Assembly (NCBI RefSeq): GCF_029946185.1
Contig: NZ_JAQSEA010000133.1
Location: forward strand, 1 to 43,341
Reading direction: 5' to 3'
Source: Prosthecobacter sp.
Lineage (GTDB): Bacteria > Verrucomicrobiota > Verrucomicrobiia > Verrucomicrobiales > Verrucomicrobiaceae
Length of the DNA stretch: 43,341 bases
The translations under genes were made by a program, and so were the position numbers. Every line of letters starts with the position of its first letter. Position 1 is the stretch's first letter. Shown piece by piece: positions 13,374 to 20,441 of this stretch. The notes under the pieces are model-generated. The model ran no database searches, was not told where the DNA came from, and saw only the letters and a list, made by a program, of their open reading frames with translations.

Positions 13374-14285
13374 ATGCGCTCCATCCTCTTTACTTTCCTC
13401 CTGTGTGCCGCCGCCAGCCTGCAGGCCGCCGACAAACTGAAAGTCCTCATTGTGGACGGTCAGAATAATCACAAGTGGGACATTACCACGCCCGTGCTGC
13501 GCCATATTTTGGAGAGCAGCGGTGCCTTCTCCGTGGATGTCAGCACCACCCCGCCCAAAGGATCGCCCAAGGAGGCCTGGCATGCGTGGAAGCCGATGTT
13601 CAGCGACTACCAGGCCGTGGTGAGCAACTACAATGGGGAGCCCTGGCCGCAGAACGTGAGAGATGCGTTCACGAAGTATGTGGCTGACGGCGGTGGTTTT
13701 GTCTCGATCCATGCGGCGAACAATTCCTTTCCTGAGTGGAAGGAATACAATGACATGATCGGTGTTGGTGGCTGGGGCGGACGTAATGAAAAGTCCGGCC
13801 CATGGCTGTACGTGAAGGACGGCAAGCTCTTCCGCGACACCGTGGAGGGCAACGGCGGCGCACACGGTGCGCAACATGAGTTCGTTGTCGAAATTCGGAA
13901 TCAAGATCATCCGATTACGAAGGGTCTCCCCAAGCGCTGGCTGCACGCGAAGGATGAGCTTTACAGCAAGCTGCGCGGCCCTGCGGAAAATGTGGACGTG
14001 CTGACCTCCTCCGTGTCCGATCTGACCGCAGTGGGCGAGCCGAACAACATGGTGCTCAGCTACCAAAAAGGCCGGGTGTTTCACACGACGCTGGGACATG
14101 CGGACTACTCGATGCTGGATCGCGGCTTTTACACGATCCTGCAACGCGGCACCGAATGGGCTGCTACCGCCAAGGTGGAACGCACAGCGGCAGTGCCTGC
14201 GGACTTCCCAACTGAAACGGCGGTGAGCGTGGTGAAGCTGGAGGGTTATCCCAAGCAGGTAGCGCCGAAGCCGAAGACCAAGTAG
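13374..14285 (+). CDS. Secreted ThuA domain-containing protein
   Basis: A 303-residue protein with a cleavable signal peptide (residues 1-19, ending LQA-AD). A ThuA (trehalose utilisation-like, class I glutamine-amidotransferase-like fold) domain covers nearly the rest. Diagnostic segments are VLIVDGQNNHKW near the start, DYQAVVSNYNGEPWP, YVADGGGFVSIHAANNSFP, the HEFVVEIRNQDHPITKGLP block and a C-terminal RVFHTTLGHADYS. Such secreted ThuA proteins are abundant in Verrucomicrobia and Planctomycetes and are associated with carbohydrate turnover. The reaction is not established. It has a weak AAGG 9 bp before the start codon. It is convergent with ribF, sharing the hairpin at 14282-14310. Confidence 0.92.
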   Translation: MRSILFTFLLCAAASLQAADKLKVLIVDGQNNHKWDITTPVLRHILESSGAFSVDVSTTPPKGSPKEAWHAWKPMFSDYQAVVSNYNGEPWPQNVRDAFTKYVADGGGFVSIHAANNSFPEWKEYNDMIGVGGWGGRNEKSGPWLYVKDGKLFRDTVEGNGGAHGAQHEFVVEIRNQDHPITKGLPKRWLHAKDELYSKLRGPAENVDVLTSSVSDLTAVGEPNNMVLSYQKGRVFHTTLGHADYSMLDRGFYTILQRGTEWAATAKVERTAAVPADFPTETAVSVVKLEGYPKQVAPKPKTK

Positions 14286-14310
14286 CCCTGTTACTGAGGA
14301 ACAAGGCTAC
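14282..14310. terminator. Shared bidirectional hairpin between thuA-like gene and ribF
   Basis: Stem GTAGCC-(C)-TGTT (14282-14292) pairs with AACA-(A)-GGCTAC (14300-14310) around a 7 nt loop. On the plus strand it is followed by TTT. The left arm contains the TAG stop of the ThuA gene and the right arm the complement of the TAG stop of ribF. One compact hairpin therefore ends both convergent genes. Confidence 0.6.
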
Positions 14311-15218
14311 TTTGCTGCCGCGACATCGCGCGCGATCTGCGCCTTGAGTTCATCCAGCCCGTTGAATTTCATCTCGCTGCGCAGGTGGCGGGTGAAGCGT
14401 ACTTCCAGGTCTTTGCCATAGAGGTCGCCGCTCCAGTCGAGCAGGTGTACTTCGAGGGAGGGATCGGCATCTGCCGCGACGGTGGGCCGGCGGCCGAGAT
14501 TGGCCACGCCGGGGAGCCACTGGGTGTCGATGCGCGCTTGAACCGCATAAACACCGAGCGGCGGGAGCTGTTCGTTTTCGACATCGACATTCGCAGTGGG
14601 GAATCCGAGCTGGCGGCCGAGTTTCTGGCCTTCAACGACGGTGCCAAAGACGGTGTAGTCGCGGCCGAGAAAGGTGGCGGCCTTGACGAAATCACCGTTC
14701 GAGACCGCCTCGCGGATCAGAGTGCTGCTGACGACTTGATGGTCGATTTTTAAGGGCGGAACGCCATACACGGCAAAGTCATGCTCCTGGCCCATATCCA
14801 TGAGCAGGTGGATGTTGCCTTCACGCCGGTGCCCAAAGCTCCAGGTGTAACCCACCGAAATGCAGCCCAGCGGGCGCGAGGCGTGCACAAGCTGCTGGAG
14901 GAAATCGCGGGCGGGCGTTTGGGCGGTCTCTGCGGTGAAGGGGCAGGCCAGCAGGCAGGCAATGCCGGCTTGAGCAAGGATGAGCTGCTGGTGGCGCGGG
15001 CCGCAAAGCAGCTTGGGGGCGGAGCCGGGGCGCAGAACCTGCAGCGGATGAGGGGCAAAGGTCACGACGACTGCCGTGCCGTGGTGCTGCGTGGCGTGCT
15101 CTTGGGCCGCGCGAATGACTTCCTGATGGCCGAGGTGGATTCCATCAAACACACCCACAGCAAGGGCGAGGGGGCCGGGAAGGGTGGAAAGGGCGTCAAT
15201 GGAGCGAAGAACCTGCAT
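14307..15218 (-). CDS. ribF: Bifunctional riboflavin kinase/FMN adenylyltransferase
   Basis: Makes FMN from riboflavin and then FAD. 303 residues from the chosen start MQVLRSIDAL; an in-frame Met ten codons upstream (15248) is possible. The N-terminal FAD synthetase domain shows the nucleotidyltransferase signature VGVFDGIHLGHQEVI. It continues with VVTFAPHPLQVL and the VSSTLIREAVSNGDF turn. The C-terminal riboflavin kinase domain shows GQKLGRQLGFPTANV and a later LEVHLLDWSGDLYGKDLEVRF. Both halves look intact. No FMN riboswitch is visible in the short upstream gap. Confidence 0.96.
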   Translation of the reverse strand: MQVLRSIDALSTLPGPLALAVGVFDGIHLGHQEVIRAAQEHATQHHGTAVVVTFAPHPLQVLRPGSAPKLLCGPRHQQLILAQAGIACLLACPFTAETAQTPARDFLQQLVHASRPLGCISVGYTWSFGHRREGNIHLLMDMGQEHDFAVYGVPPLKIDHQVVSSTLIREAVSNGDFVKAATFLGRDYTVFGTVVEGQKLGRQLGFPTANVDVENEQLPPLGVYAVQARIDTQWLPGVANLGRRPTVAADADPSLEVHLLDWSGDLYGKDLEVRFTRHLRSEMKFNGLDELKAQIARDVAAAK

Positions 15219-15291
15219 GCGTGGGGGTGAGCCATACCAAGCAGCCATGCAGAGCGCAAGGCGAAGGGCGTGGTTAGGAACCCGCCGTTGC

Positions 15292-15477
15292 TTACTTGAG
15301 ATTGCTCAGAGTGCTCCAGAAGCTCTTCAGGACGTTCATCTTGCCGAGGCTGATGCTGCTCTTCAGGTCAGTGTGGGCGGTGCCGATGACCTGGGTCATC
15401 ACTTCACCGTAAGCAGGCATTGCGTTCCAGCCGAGGGTGATCTGTGGGGCGATAGCGGAGGTAGATTTAGTTTTCAT
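15292..15477 (-). CDS. Small hypothetical protein (61 aa)
   Basis: A 61-residue frame starting MKTKSTSAIA, with no signal peptide, membrane helix or recognised domain. It is the only reasonable frame between ribF and the NlpC/P60-like gene. Its start lies in an AT-rich stretch that contrasts with the surrounding coding DNA. It lies 105 bp downstream of the NlpC/P60-like gene on the same strand, so it may be read from that transcript. I do not recognise the family, and conservation elsewhere would decide whether it is real. Confidence 0.45.
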   Translation of the reverse strand: MKTKSTSAIAPQITLGWNAMPAYGEVMTQVIGTAHTDLKSSISLGKMNVLKSFWSTLSNLK

Positions 15478-15582
15478 AGGATTCGTAGTTAAAAGATTTT
15501 TCAGAGGTGATTTACGCTTTGATATTCAGATTTGATTGAAGCTTGGTTTACGAGTGTGATAATAGCGTCGCAAAAATGAGAA

Positions 15583-16281
15583 TTAAAAGCCCGAAGGATG
15601 ACGAGGGGAGAAACCTGCGTAGTTGCGGCCCTTGACGCGCCAGCGGGGGCCTTCGCCCGTGACCTGGCCGGAGGTGTCCATGCGAAGACCACAGATGGTG
15701 ATGAAAACATGCTCCCCAGGCTTCACCCAGATGGTGATGAAGCGGCCGGCACCTGCTTCGCCGTAATTGGCGAACTCCCTGCTGGACAGGCAGCGTTTCA
15801 GCAGCCCAGCCTTCATGAGGACATAGGAAGTGCTGCTGCTGCAGTCATAAGCGCTGTCCTCGATGCTGCGATGGCCGCCACCCAGCACGTAGGGCTTGTT
15901 TTGAAGGGTGTTGGCGGCATAAACAGCGAACTGAAGGGCCTGAGGGGCGGTCTGACCGACGGAGGCAAAGCGACCGTCAAAGCGGATCTGAGAATTGCCA
16001 ACGGCAGGGCGGGCAGCGGCGGTGCGCTGAGCTGCGGCGCGCTGGGCAGCTGCCTGAGCTGCGGCCTGGTCAGCATAGTAGCGAGCCCAGCCGGCTGCAT
16101 TGGCCTGCTGCTGAGCATTGTAGGCGGCCCAAGCCTGCGCGTTGACCTGTTCCTGAGCGTAAGCAGCCTGTGCCTGAGGGGCGGCATAATAACCGGCGGC
16201 AGAGTAACCATTCTGAGCGTTCGCGGCGGCGCCAAAGGCGAGGAGGCTGACGGTGAGTGCGAGGCGGATGAGTGTTTTCAT
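15583..16281 (-). CDS. Secreted NlpC/P60-like peptidoglycan hydrolase with Ala/Gln/Tyr-rich linker
   Basis: A 232-residue protein with a signal peptide (cleavage after about residue 22, ANA-QN). A long low-complexity Ala/Gln/Tyr-rich region follows (about 23-93), then a C-terminal papain-like NlpC/P60-type domain. Catalytic Cys147 sits in the YDCSSSTSYVLMKAGLL motif and His191 in PGEHVFITI. The RHPSGF ending is typical of this subgroup. It presumably cleaves peptide bonds in peptidoglycan in the periplasm or outside. The low-complexity linker is unusual for so small an enzyme. A sigma-70-like promoter lies just upstream (16314-16341). Confidence 0.82.
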   Translation of the reverse strand: MKTLIRLALTVSLLAFGAAANAQNGYSAAGYYAAPQAQAAYAQEQVNAQAWAAYNAQQQANAAGWARYYADQAAAQAAAQRAAAQRTAAARPAVGNSQIRFDGRFASVGQTAPQALQFAVYAANTLQNKPYVLGGGHRSIEDSAYDCSSSTSYVLMKAGLLKRCLSSREFANYGEAGAGRFITIWVKPGEHVFITICGLRMDTSGQVTGEGPRWRVKGRNYAGFSPRHPSGF

Positions 16282-16313
16282 GGCTGCGTAAGTGGTTCTT
16301 GATTCTGCTAGTA

Positions 16314-16341
16314 TTTATAACAGAAATTAGAATTAGTGCAA
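16314..16341 (-). promoter_or_regulatory. Putative sigma-70 promoter of the NlpC/P60-like gene
   Basis: On the minus strand, TTGCAC (16341-16336) is followed after 16 bp by TATAAA (16319-16314). This gives a predicted transcript starting about 25 nt before the start codon at 16281. It is the best -35/-10 pair I can find in this AT-rich gap. Confidence 0.5.
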
Positions 16342-16607
16342 CAATCATATCAGAATTAACTCACGATTTTGTAAATTTGATAATTTTTAGATGTGTTAAA
16401 TCGCGTAACCCATTCTAAATAAACAAACTATATGAATGCCCAGATGGCGGCAGAAACGAGAAATTTAGATCTCAGCCTTTATAAAACTACAATAATTGAT
16501 AAATATGCGTTTATATTCCATTAAATAACCGTTAATTACGATCATTATAGAGAAGGGTTAAAAATCTCTTTTCCCTATTTCTTGCGTTCAAACCGACACC
16601 TCTGAAA
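16342..16607. other. AT-rich divergent intergenic region
   Basis: About 265 bp, markedly richer in A/T than the rest of the window, between the divergent NlpC/P60-like gene and the two-repeat secreted protein. No gene is supported. It must hold the promoter for the plus-strand gene, but no clear -35/-10 pair with correct spacing stands out. The base composition could mark a regulatory region or foreign DNA. Confidence 0.4.
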
Positions 16608-17183
16608 ATGGCGACCATGAACTCACGGCTGCAGTCATTCCTAATTCCGGTGGTGGCCCTCTTCTTGTTTGCGACGTGCGTGTGGGGTGCTGAGCCGCCG
16701 AAGCTGACTTATTTTTATGACGAGGAGGGCATGCGCTATCTGACCCTGCGCCAGACTTCCGCCACAGGAGTGGAAGTGATCACGCGCTGGGCCTCGGAAC
16801 CGGGATCGACTGGCGTGTGGACAGGGCAGGGGATTCGCAAAGACAATGCGGTCAGCTTTGCTGCCGTGGTGGATGAGGGGCAGGACCGTGGCTCGTATTT
16901 CATCGCCAGAGGCGGGGAGTCGAAAATGGAGATCCTGTTCAAGCCGGGGCAGAAGATGCCGCAGGACCCGGGCATCCTCGGCATCTACCGCCGTGTGAGT
17001 GATGAGAAGCGCTTGCAACTGGCCCGCAAAGAGTACCAAGCGGCGGACGAGCGGCTGACCATGGCTTTGAAGGAGGCTGCACACGCTTGGACAGGGGCGG
17101 ATAAGACCGTGCCTGCCGATTGGAAGGCACGCTGGCCGGCGCTGCTGGGCCGCTGGATGAAAATCGCCTATCAGCCGCCGTAG
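16608..17183 (+). CDS. Secreted two-repeat protein, N-terminal part (ends at in-frame TAG)
   Basis: A 191-residue frame with a signal peptide (best start MNSRLQSF at codon 4; cleavage near VWG-AE). It has a beta-rich domain ending PGILGIYRR, then a helical stretch around EYQAADERLTMALKEA that resembles an LprI/DUF1311-like segment. It stops at a TAG (17181-17183). Translation in the same frame continues without another stop to 17681 and supplies the rest of the helical segment. It then supplies a second copy of the beta-rich domain, ending DGIYRW. The gene therefore looks like one 357-codon frame broken by a single stop: pseudogene, sequencing error or readthrough. Confidence 0.65.
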   Translation: MATMNSRLQSFLIPVVALFLFATCVWGAEPPKLTYFYDEEGMRYLTLRQTSATGVEVITRWASEPGSTGVWTGQGIRKDNAVSFAAVVDEGQDRGSYFIARGGESKMEILFKPGQKMPQDPGILGIYRRVSDEKRLQLARKEYQAADERLTMALKEAAHAWTGADKTVPADWKARWPALLGRWMKIAYQPP

Positions 17184-17192
17184 CCTACGAAG

Positions 17193-17681
17193 GTGGTGAA
17201 GCCTGCTCTCCCGTTCCCCGCAGGCAAAGACGCCTTCTCACCGGAGAAGGATGTCCAGTACTGGCTCAAGTTCGCGCAAGTCACTGCGGCTGCTTACGGC
17301 TTCATTCAGCAGCCGGCTGTGATGAAGCGCTCCGCCTGGGATGGCGAGTATGACGATGGATTAGGCGGCCACGTGAGCATCCGCCGTGCGAAGGACGGCA
17401 AGCTACGCGTGAATCTGAACTGCACACGCGTGAATGAAAATCAGGGCTCCGACCTCGCGGGGCAGATTCCCGCCGAGGCGGTGAAATCGCAGAATGACGA
17501 GGACACAGCGGCCGCCGTCTTCATTGAGGCAGACGTTCCGGAAAATGCCAAGGAGGTCAGCATCACGCTGAAGCGCAAAGGCAGCTTCCTCTGGCTGGAA
17601 ACCAAACGCAAAGCATCACCGCCCGGCAGCCTGTCCTGGTTCGACGGCATCTACCGCTGGTCGCCGGTGCCGGTGGAGTGA
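17193..17681 (+). CDS. Secreted two-repeat protein, C-terminal part (downstream of in-frame TAG)
   Basis: A 162-residue continuation in the same frame as the preceding 16608-17183 segment. The first possible start is a GTG 9 bp after the TAG. It has no signal peptide of its own, although its partner domain is exported, which argues against an independent gene. The DVQYWLKFAQVTAAAYGFI helix looks like the end of an LprI-like region begun upstream. The following WDGEYDDGLGGHVSIRR through LSWFDGIYRW parallels the upstream domain. It is best read as the distal half of one interrupted gene. Confidence 0.6.
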   Translation: MVKPALPFPAGKDAFSPEKDVQYWLKFAQVTAAAYGFIQQPAVMKRSAWDGEYDDGLGGHVSIRRAKDGKLRVNLNCTRVNENQGSDLAGQIPAEAVKSQNDEDTAAAVFIEADVPENAKEVSITLKRKGSFLWLETKRKASPPGSLSWFDGIYRWSPVPVE

Positions 17682-17913
17682 GGTGGCGGAGCCAATGCTT
17701 CTGCCAGCATGTCGCGCTGTGTGCAGACATGCATCGCAGTGAACGTGCTGGGCAAAAAGGTATCCAAATCTCTACGGAGCGACATGTTCGGAAGCGCTTA
17801 GCGCTGACAGAATCGTAGCCGTGAGTGCCAAGCCACGGATTGCGCGCGCCAGATGCATTGGTATCCGGTGGAACCGTGTAGCGGTGATACTGAGGCGTGG
17901 CATATCCCATCGC
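17682..17913. other. Non-coding gap beside repeat copy A
   Basis: No gene is supported. An odd-centred perfect palindrome, AGCGCT-T-AGCGCT, lies at 17793-17805. The stretch adjoins dispersed repeat copy A and may be part of a larger composite repeat filling the whole 17690-18010 gap. Copy B at 20243 shows no matching extension on this side. Confidence 0.35.
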
Positions 17914-18008
17914 TGACTCCGCCAAACCGCCCGACTCTGGGGGGAGTTCGTACGCCACAGAGCCCGTCACACGCTGGAGGACGGGCGGGCTGTCGCCACA
18001 CCCATCCC
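17914..18008 (-). repeat. Dispersed intergenic repeat, copy A
   Basis: Read on the minus strand, this ~95 bp block matches the plus-strand block at 20243-20335. Both contain GTGTGGCGACAGCC near one end, AGCGTGTG in the middle and the same GTCGGGCGGTTTGGCGGAGT 20-mer at the other end, with more diverged DNA between. Copy A lies directly downstream of lspA. The two copies are inverted relative to each other and flank the lspA/dehydrogenase/release-factor genes. Confidence 0.75.
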
Positions 18009-18030
18009 ACGATCGCGCTGCTTCGTCTCG

Positions 18031-18564
18031 TTATGCCTTCTTGGTTGGCGTCGGCGTTTCAAAGAACGACGCGAGCGCCAGCAGGATCGCTGCGCAGACG
18101 ACGCAGGAATCCGCCACATTGAAGGAAGGCCACGGATGAAACGGCCAGAAGCCGAAGTCGAAGCGCAGGAAGTCCACGACGTAGCCGTCGAAGAAGGTGC
18201 CGTCCAAAAGCTTGCCGCCGTCGTGATTGCGGAAGAGGCGGTCGGTGAGATTGCCAAAGATGCCGGAGACCAGCAGCGCGACGGCAAGGCGGCTGAGCTT
18301 GCCGGGAAACAGGCCCTTGCCGTGCATCACATAAATGAAGACGAGCGCAGCCACGGAGATGGCGGCGAAGGCGTAATTCGCATACTGCGTGCCATTGAAC
18401 ATGCCAAAGGCCACTCCGGTGTTCGACGCGTGGTGCAGCCAGAAGATGCCGGGGATGACTTCCTGCTCGTTGTCGTAGAGCCTGAAATGCTGCACGATCC
18501 AGCTCTTGGTGAGCTGGTCGAGAATGTACAGTGGGAGCGAGAGGAGCAGGAAAAGGCGAATCAT
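18031..18564 (-). CDS. lspA: Lipoprotein signal peptidase (signal peptidase II)
   Basis: Membrane aspartyl protease that removes signal peptides from prolipoproteins such as the lipobox proteins encoded at 9402 and 34224. 177 residues with four predicted membrane helices. Conserved boxes are present: LDQLTKSW near the N-terminus, NTGVAFGMF, GNLTDRLF with the first catalytic Asp, VVDFLRFDF, and SFNVADS with the second catalytic Asp. There is an insertion-like stretch between GNLTDRLF and VVDF (NHDGGKLLDGTFFDG). It is the last gene of the minus-strand run release-factor-like/dehydrogenase/lspA, 8 bp after the dehydrogenase stop. Confidence 0.96.
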   Translation of the reverse strand: MIRLFLLLSLPLYILDQLTKSWIVQHFRLYDNEQEVIPGIFWLHHASNTGVAFGMFNGTQYANYAFAAISVAALVFIYVMHGKGLFPGKLSRLAVALLVSGIFGNLTDRLFRNHDGGKLLDGTFFDGYVVDFLRFDFGFWPFHPWPSFNVADSCVVCAAILLALASFFETPTPTKKA

Positions 18565-18572
18565 AGAGATGT

Positions 18573-19709
18573 TCAGGCGGGCTGCAGCACGACCTTGAGC
18601 AGGCCTTCTTTGTTGTCATGCAGGCGCTTGAACCAGTCTGCGCCTTCGGAGAGGGGGACGACGGCACTGAGCAGGGGCTCCACCTGAATGCTGCCGTCTT
18701 GAATGCGGCGGATGGCTTCGGGGTATTCACCGGCGCATGAGCAGGAGCCCTTGATGGTGAGCTGGCGGGTGACGACTTCCTGCAGCGGGAAGGGGGTGTT
18801 GGGCTGGAGATTGCCGATCAGCACCACCTGGCCGCCTTTGCGCACGCTGCGGATCGCGAGGTCGAGAGGAGCGCCTGCGCCCACGACTTCAAAGCTGGCA
18901 TCTGCGCCGTCGCCACCGCAGATCTCACGGATGTGCATGGCCAGGCCTTCCTGCTTGGCGTTGAAGGTTTCCTCGGCACCGAGCTTGCGGGCGAGTTCCA
19001 GACGGCTGTCATCGAGATCCACAGCGATCACTTTTTCCCAGCCGCGTGCTTTCAGCGCCTGAATGACCAGCAGGCCGATCAAGCCCGCGCCCACCACCAC
19101 GGCGATGCCACCATTGGCTTCTGCCACGTCTTCTTCGACTTCGGCTCCATGGTTGTGCTCGCAGTCATGACCGCAGCCTTCGCCGTGAACGTGCTGGAAG
19201 GCTTCGCCTACTTCGATGCCATCGGCCAAGTTTACCGCATGCAGAGCGATGGACACCGGCTCTGCAAAGGCTGCCTTCTCATAAGAAAGGTCGTCGGGGA
19301 TGCGGTAGAGGATGCGCGTTGGCAGGGCGATCTTTTCAGCAAAGCAGCCATGGCGGCGGTATTCGCCGGGGGAGACACCCAGCACACGGCGGTTCGGGCA
19401 GAGGTTCACAAAGCCCGCTTTGCAATCTTCGCACTCGCCGCAGTATTCGGTGGAGTCAAAGGTCACGCGGTCACCGAGGTTCCAGCCTTCTACGCCTTCG
19501 CCCAGGGCGATGATTTCTCCCGCTGCCTCATGGCCCATGACGATGGGCATCTGGCGGCGGCCACTGCGGCCGTCCATGCCGTGGATGTCGCTGCCGCAGA
19601 TGCCGCAGGCGGCGATTTTCACCAGCACTTCGCCGGCGGCTGCGGTGGGTTCAGGAAATTCGAGGTCGTAGTTGAACTCGGAGGGGGCGGTGAGGACGAG
19701 CGCTTTCAT
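18573..19709 (-). CDS. Zinc-dependent MDR dehydrogenase (sorbitol/threonine dehydrogenase-like) with His/Cys-rich insert
   Basis: A 378-residue medium-chain dehydrogenase. Catalytic zinc ligands are Cys38 (CGICGSD), His60-Glu61 (GHEAAGE) and Glu150. The structural zinc site is Cys90, Cys93, Cys96 and Cys104. The NAD(P)-binding GAGLIG is at 207-212. The oddity is a roughly 35-residue insert between the catalytic lobe and the Rossmann fold. It carries HVHGEGCGHDCEHNHG at residues 173-188, followed by an acidic tract. That insert looks like a metal-binding strip and is not usual in the family. The substrate, probably a polyol or sugar alcohol, cannot be read from sequence. It lies 52 bp downstream of the release-factor-like gene. 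Confidence 0.9.
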   Translation of the reverse strand: MKALVLTAPSEFNYDLEFPEPTAAAGEVLVKIAACGICGSDIHGMDGRSGRRQMPIVMGHEAAGEIIALGEGVEGWNLGDRVTFDSTEYCGECEDCKAGFVNLCPNRRVLGVSPGEYRRHGCFAEKIALPTRILYRIPDDLSYEKAAFAEPVSIALHAVNLADGIEVGEAFQHVHGEGCGHDCEHNHGAEVEEDVAEANGGIAVVVGAGLIGLLVIQALKARGWEKVIAVDLDDSRLELARKLGAEETFNAKQEGLAMHIREICGGDGADASFEVVGAGAPLDLAIRSVRKGGQVVLIGNLQPNTPFPLQEVVTRQLTIKGSCSCAGEYPEAIRRIQDGSIQVEPLLSAVVPLSEGADWFKRLHDNKEGLLKVVLQPA

Positions 19710-19761
19710 GGGGAGCGCGGATCATGCCCCGAGAGAGGCCGGAGGCAAGAAGGTTCGCAGT

Positions 19762-20166
19762 TCAGTCGTCGCCACCTGGCTTGCCTCGCCCTTCTTTAAT
19801 CCCAGCGCGGTGCCGCTTTCCCGCCACATAGCGCCGCTTCAGCCCCCGGGGCCGGGCGCGGGTTTGGCGGCGGAGTTTTTCGCGGTCGTTTTGGATCTCG
19901 AGCTTCGCGGCTTGAAAAGCTGCCTCCAGGCGGTCGCACAGTTCCTGGCGGGCGATGAGGCGGTTCTGTGACTGGGAGCGCTCGCGCTGGCAGCGCACCT
20001 CCAGGCCGCTGGGGACGTGCCGCAGCACCACAGTGGAGCTGGTCTTGTTGATCTTCTGGCCGCCCGCGCCGCCGCCACGAATGAACGACTCCTCCAGATC
20101 CTCCTCACGGATGCGGAGTTTCTGCATGCGGGTGCGCAGGGTGTTGTCTTCAGGCAGATCGGCCAT
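19762..20166 (-). CDS. Release-factor-like peptidyl-tRNA hydrolase domain protein
   Basis: A 134-residue protein with only the class I release factor catalytic domain. The GGQ tripeptide (residues 35-37) lies in the GGGAGGQKINKTSS motif. A strongly basic C-terminal tail follows, rich in Arg/Lys with GLKRRYVAGKRHR. This is the layout of ribosome-rescue factors such as ArfB/YaeJ and mitochondrial C12orf65, which free stalled ribosomes without codon recognition. The KINKTSS/VVLRHVPSGLEV pattern is closer to the C12orf65-like group than to classic ArfB (inference). It starts the minus-strand run to lspA and is divergent from thyA. Confidence 0.88.
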   Translation of the reverse strand: MADLPEDNTLRTRMQKLRIREEDLEESFIRGGGAGGQKINKTSSTVVLRHVPSGLEVRCQRERSQSQNRLIARQELCDRLEAAFQAAKLEIQNDREKLRRQTRARPRGLKRRYVAGKRHRAGIKEGRGKPGGDD

Positions 20167-20242
20167 GGCGCAATATCGGGGCAGGGGAGGTGGGGTGCAA
20201 GTGAGATGCGGAGGCAGAGTATGGCCGCGCGGGTCGTAGAAT

Positions 20243-20335
20243 GAGTGTGGCGACAGCCGCCCGCCTGTTCATGAGCGTGTGGCAAGCTCCATGGCGCAAC
20301 GGACACCCTCGAAGTCGGGCGGTTTGGCGGAGTGG
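20243..20335 (+). repeat. Dispersed intergenic repeat, copy B
   Basis: Plus-strand counterpart of the block at 17914-18008. It shares GTGTGGCGACAGCC (from 20245), AGCGTGTG (around 20274) and the 20-mer GTCGGGCGGTTTGGCGGAGT ending near 20333. It sits in the divergent gap between the release-factor-like gene and thyA. Short open frames across it are coincidental. Confidence 0.75.
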
Positions 20336-20441
20336 GACGTGGGAATAAGAGGGCCGCGAGCGCCAAACACACCCAACCTACGACCAGATTCCCCGCAACC
20401 GAATCCATTGCATCCCCCCCGCTCCCCGCTATGTCTGCGCG

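Noticed and set aside
17563-17970. Short minus-strand frame reaching into repeat copy A
   Set aside because: Explained by the dispersed repeat; composition is not protein-like.
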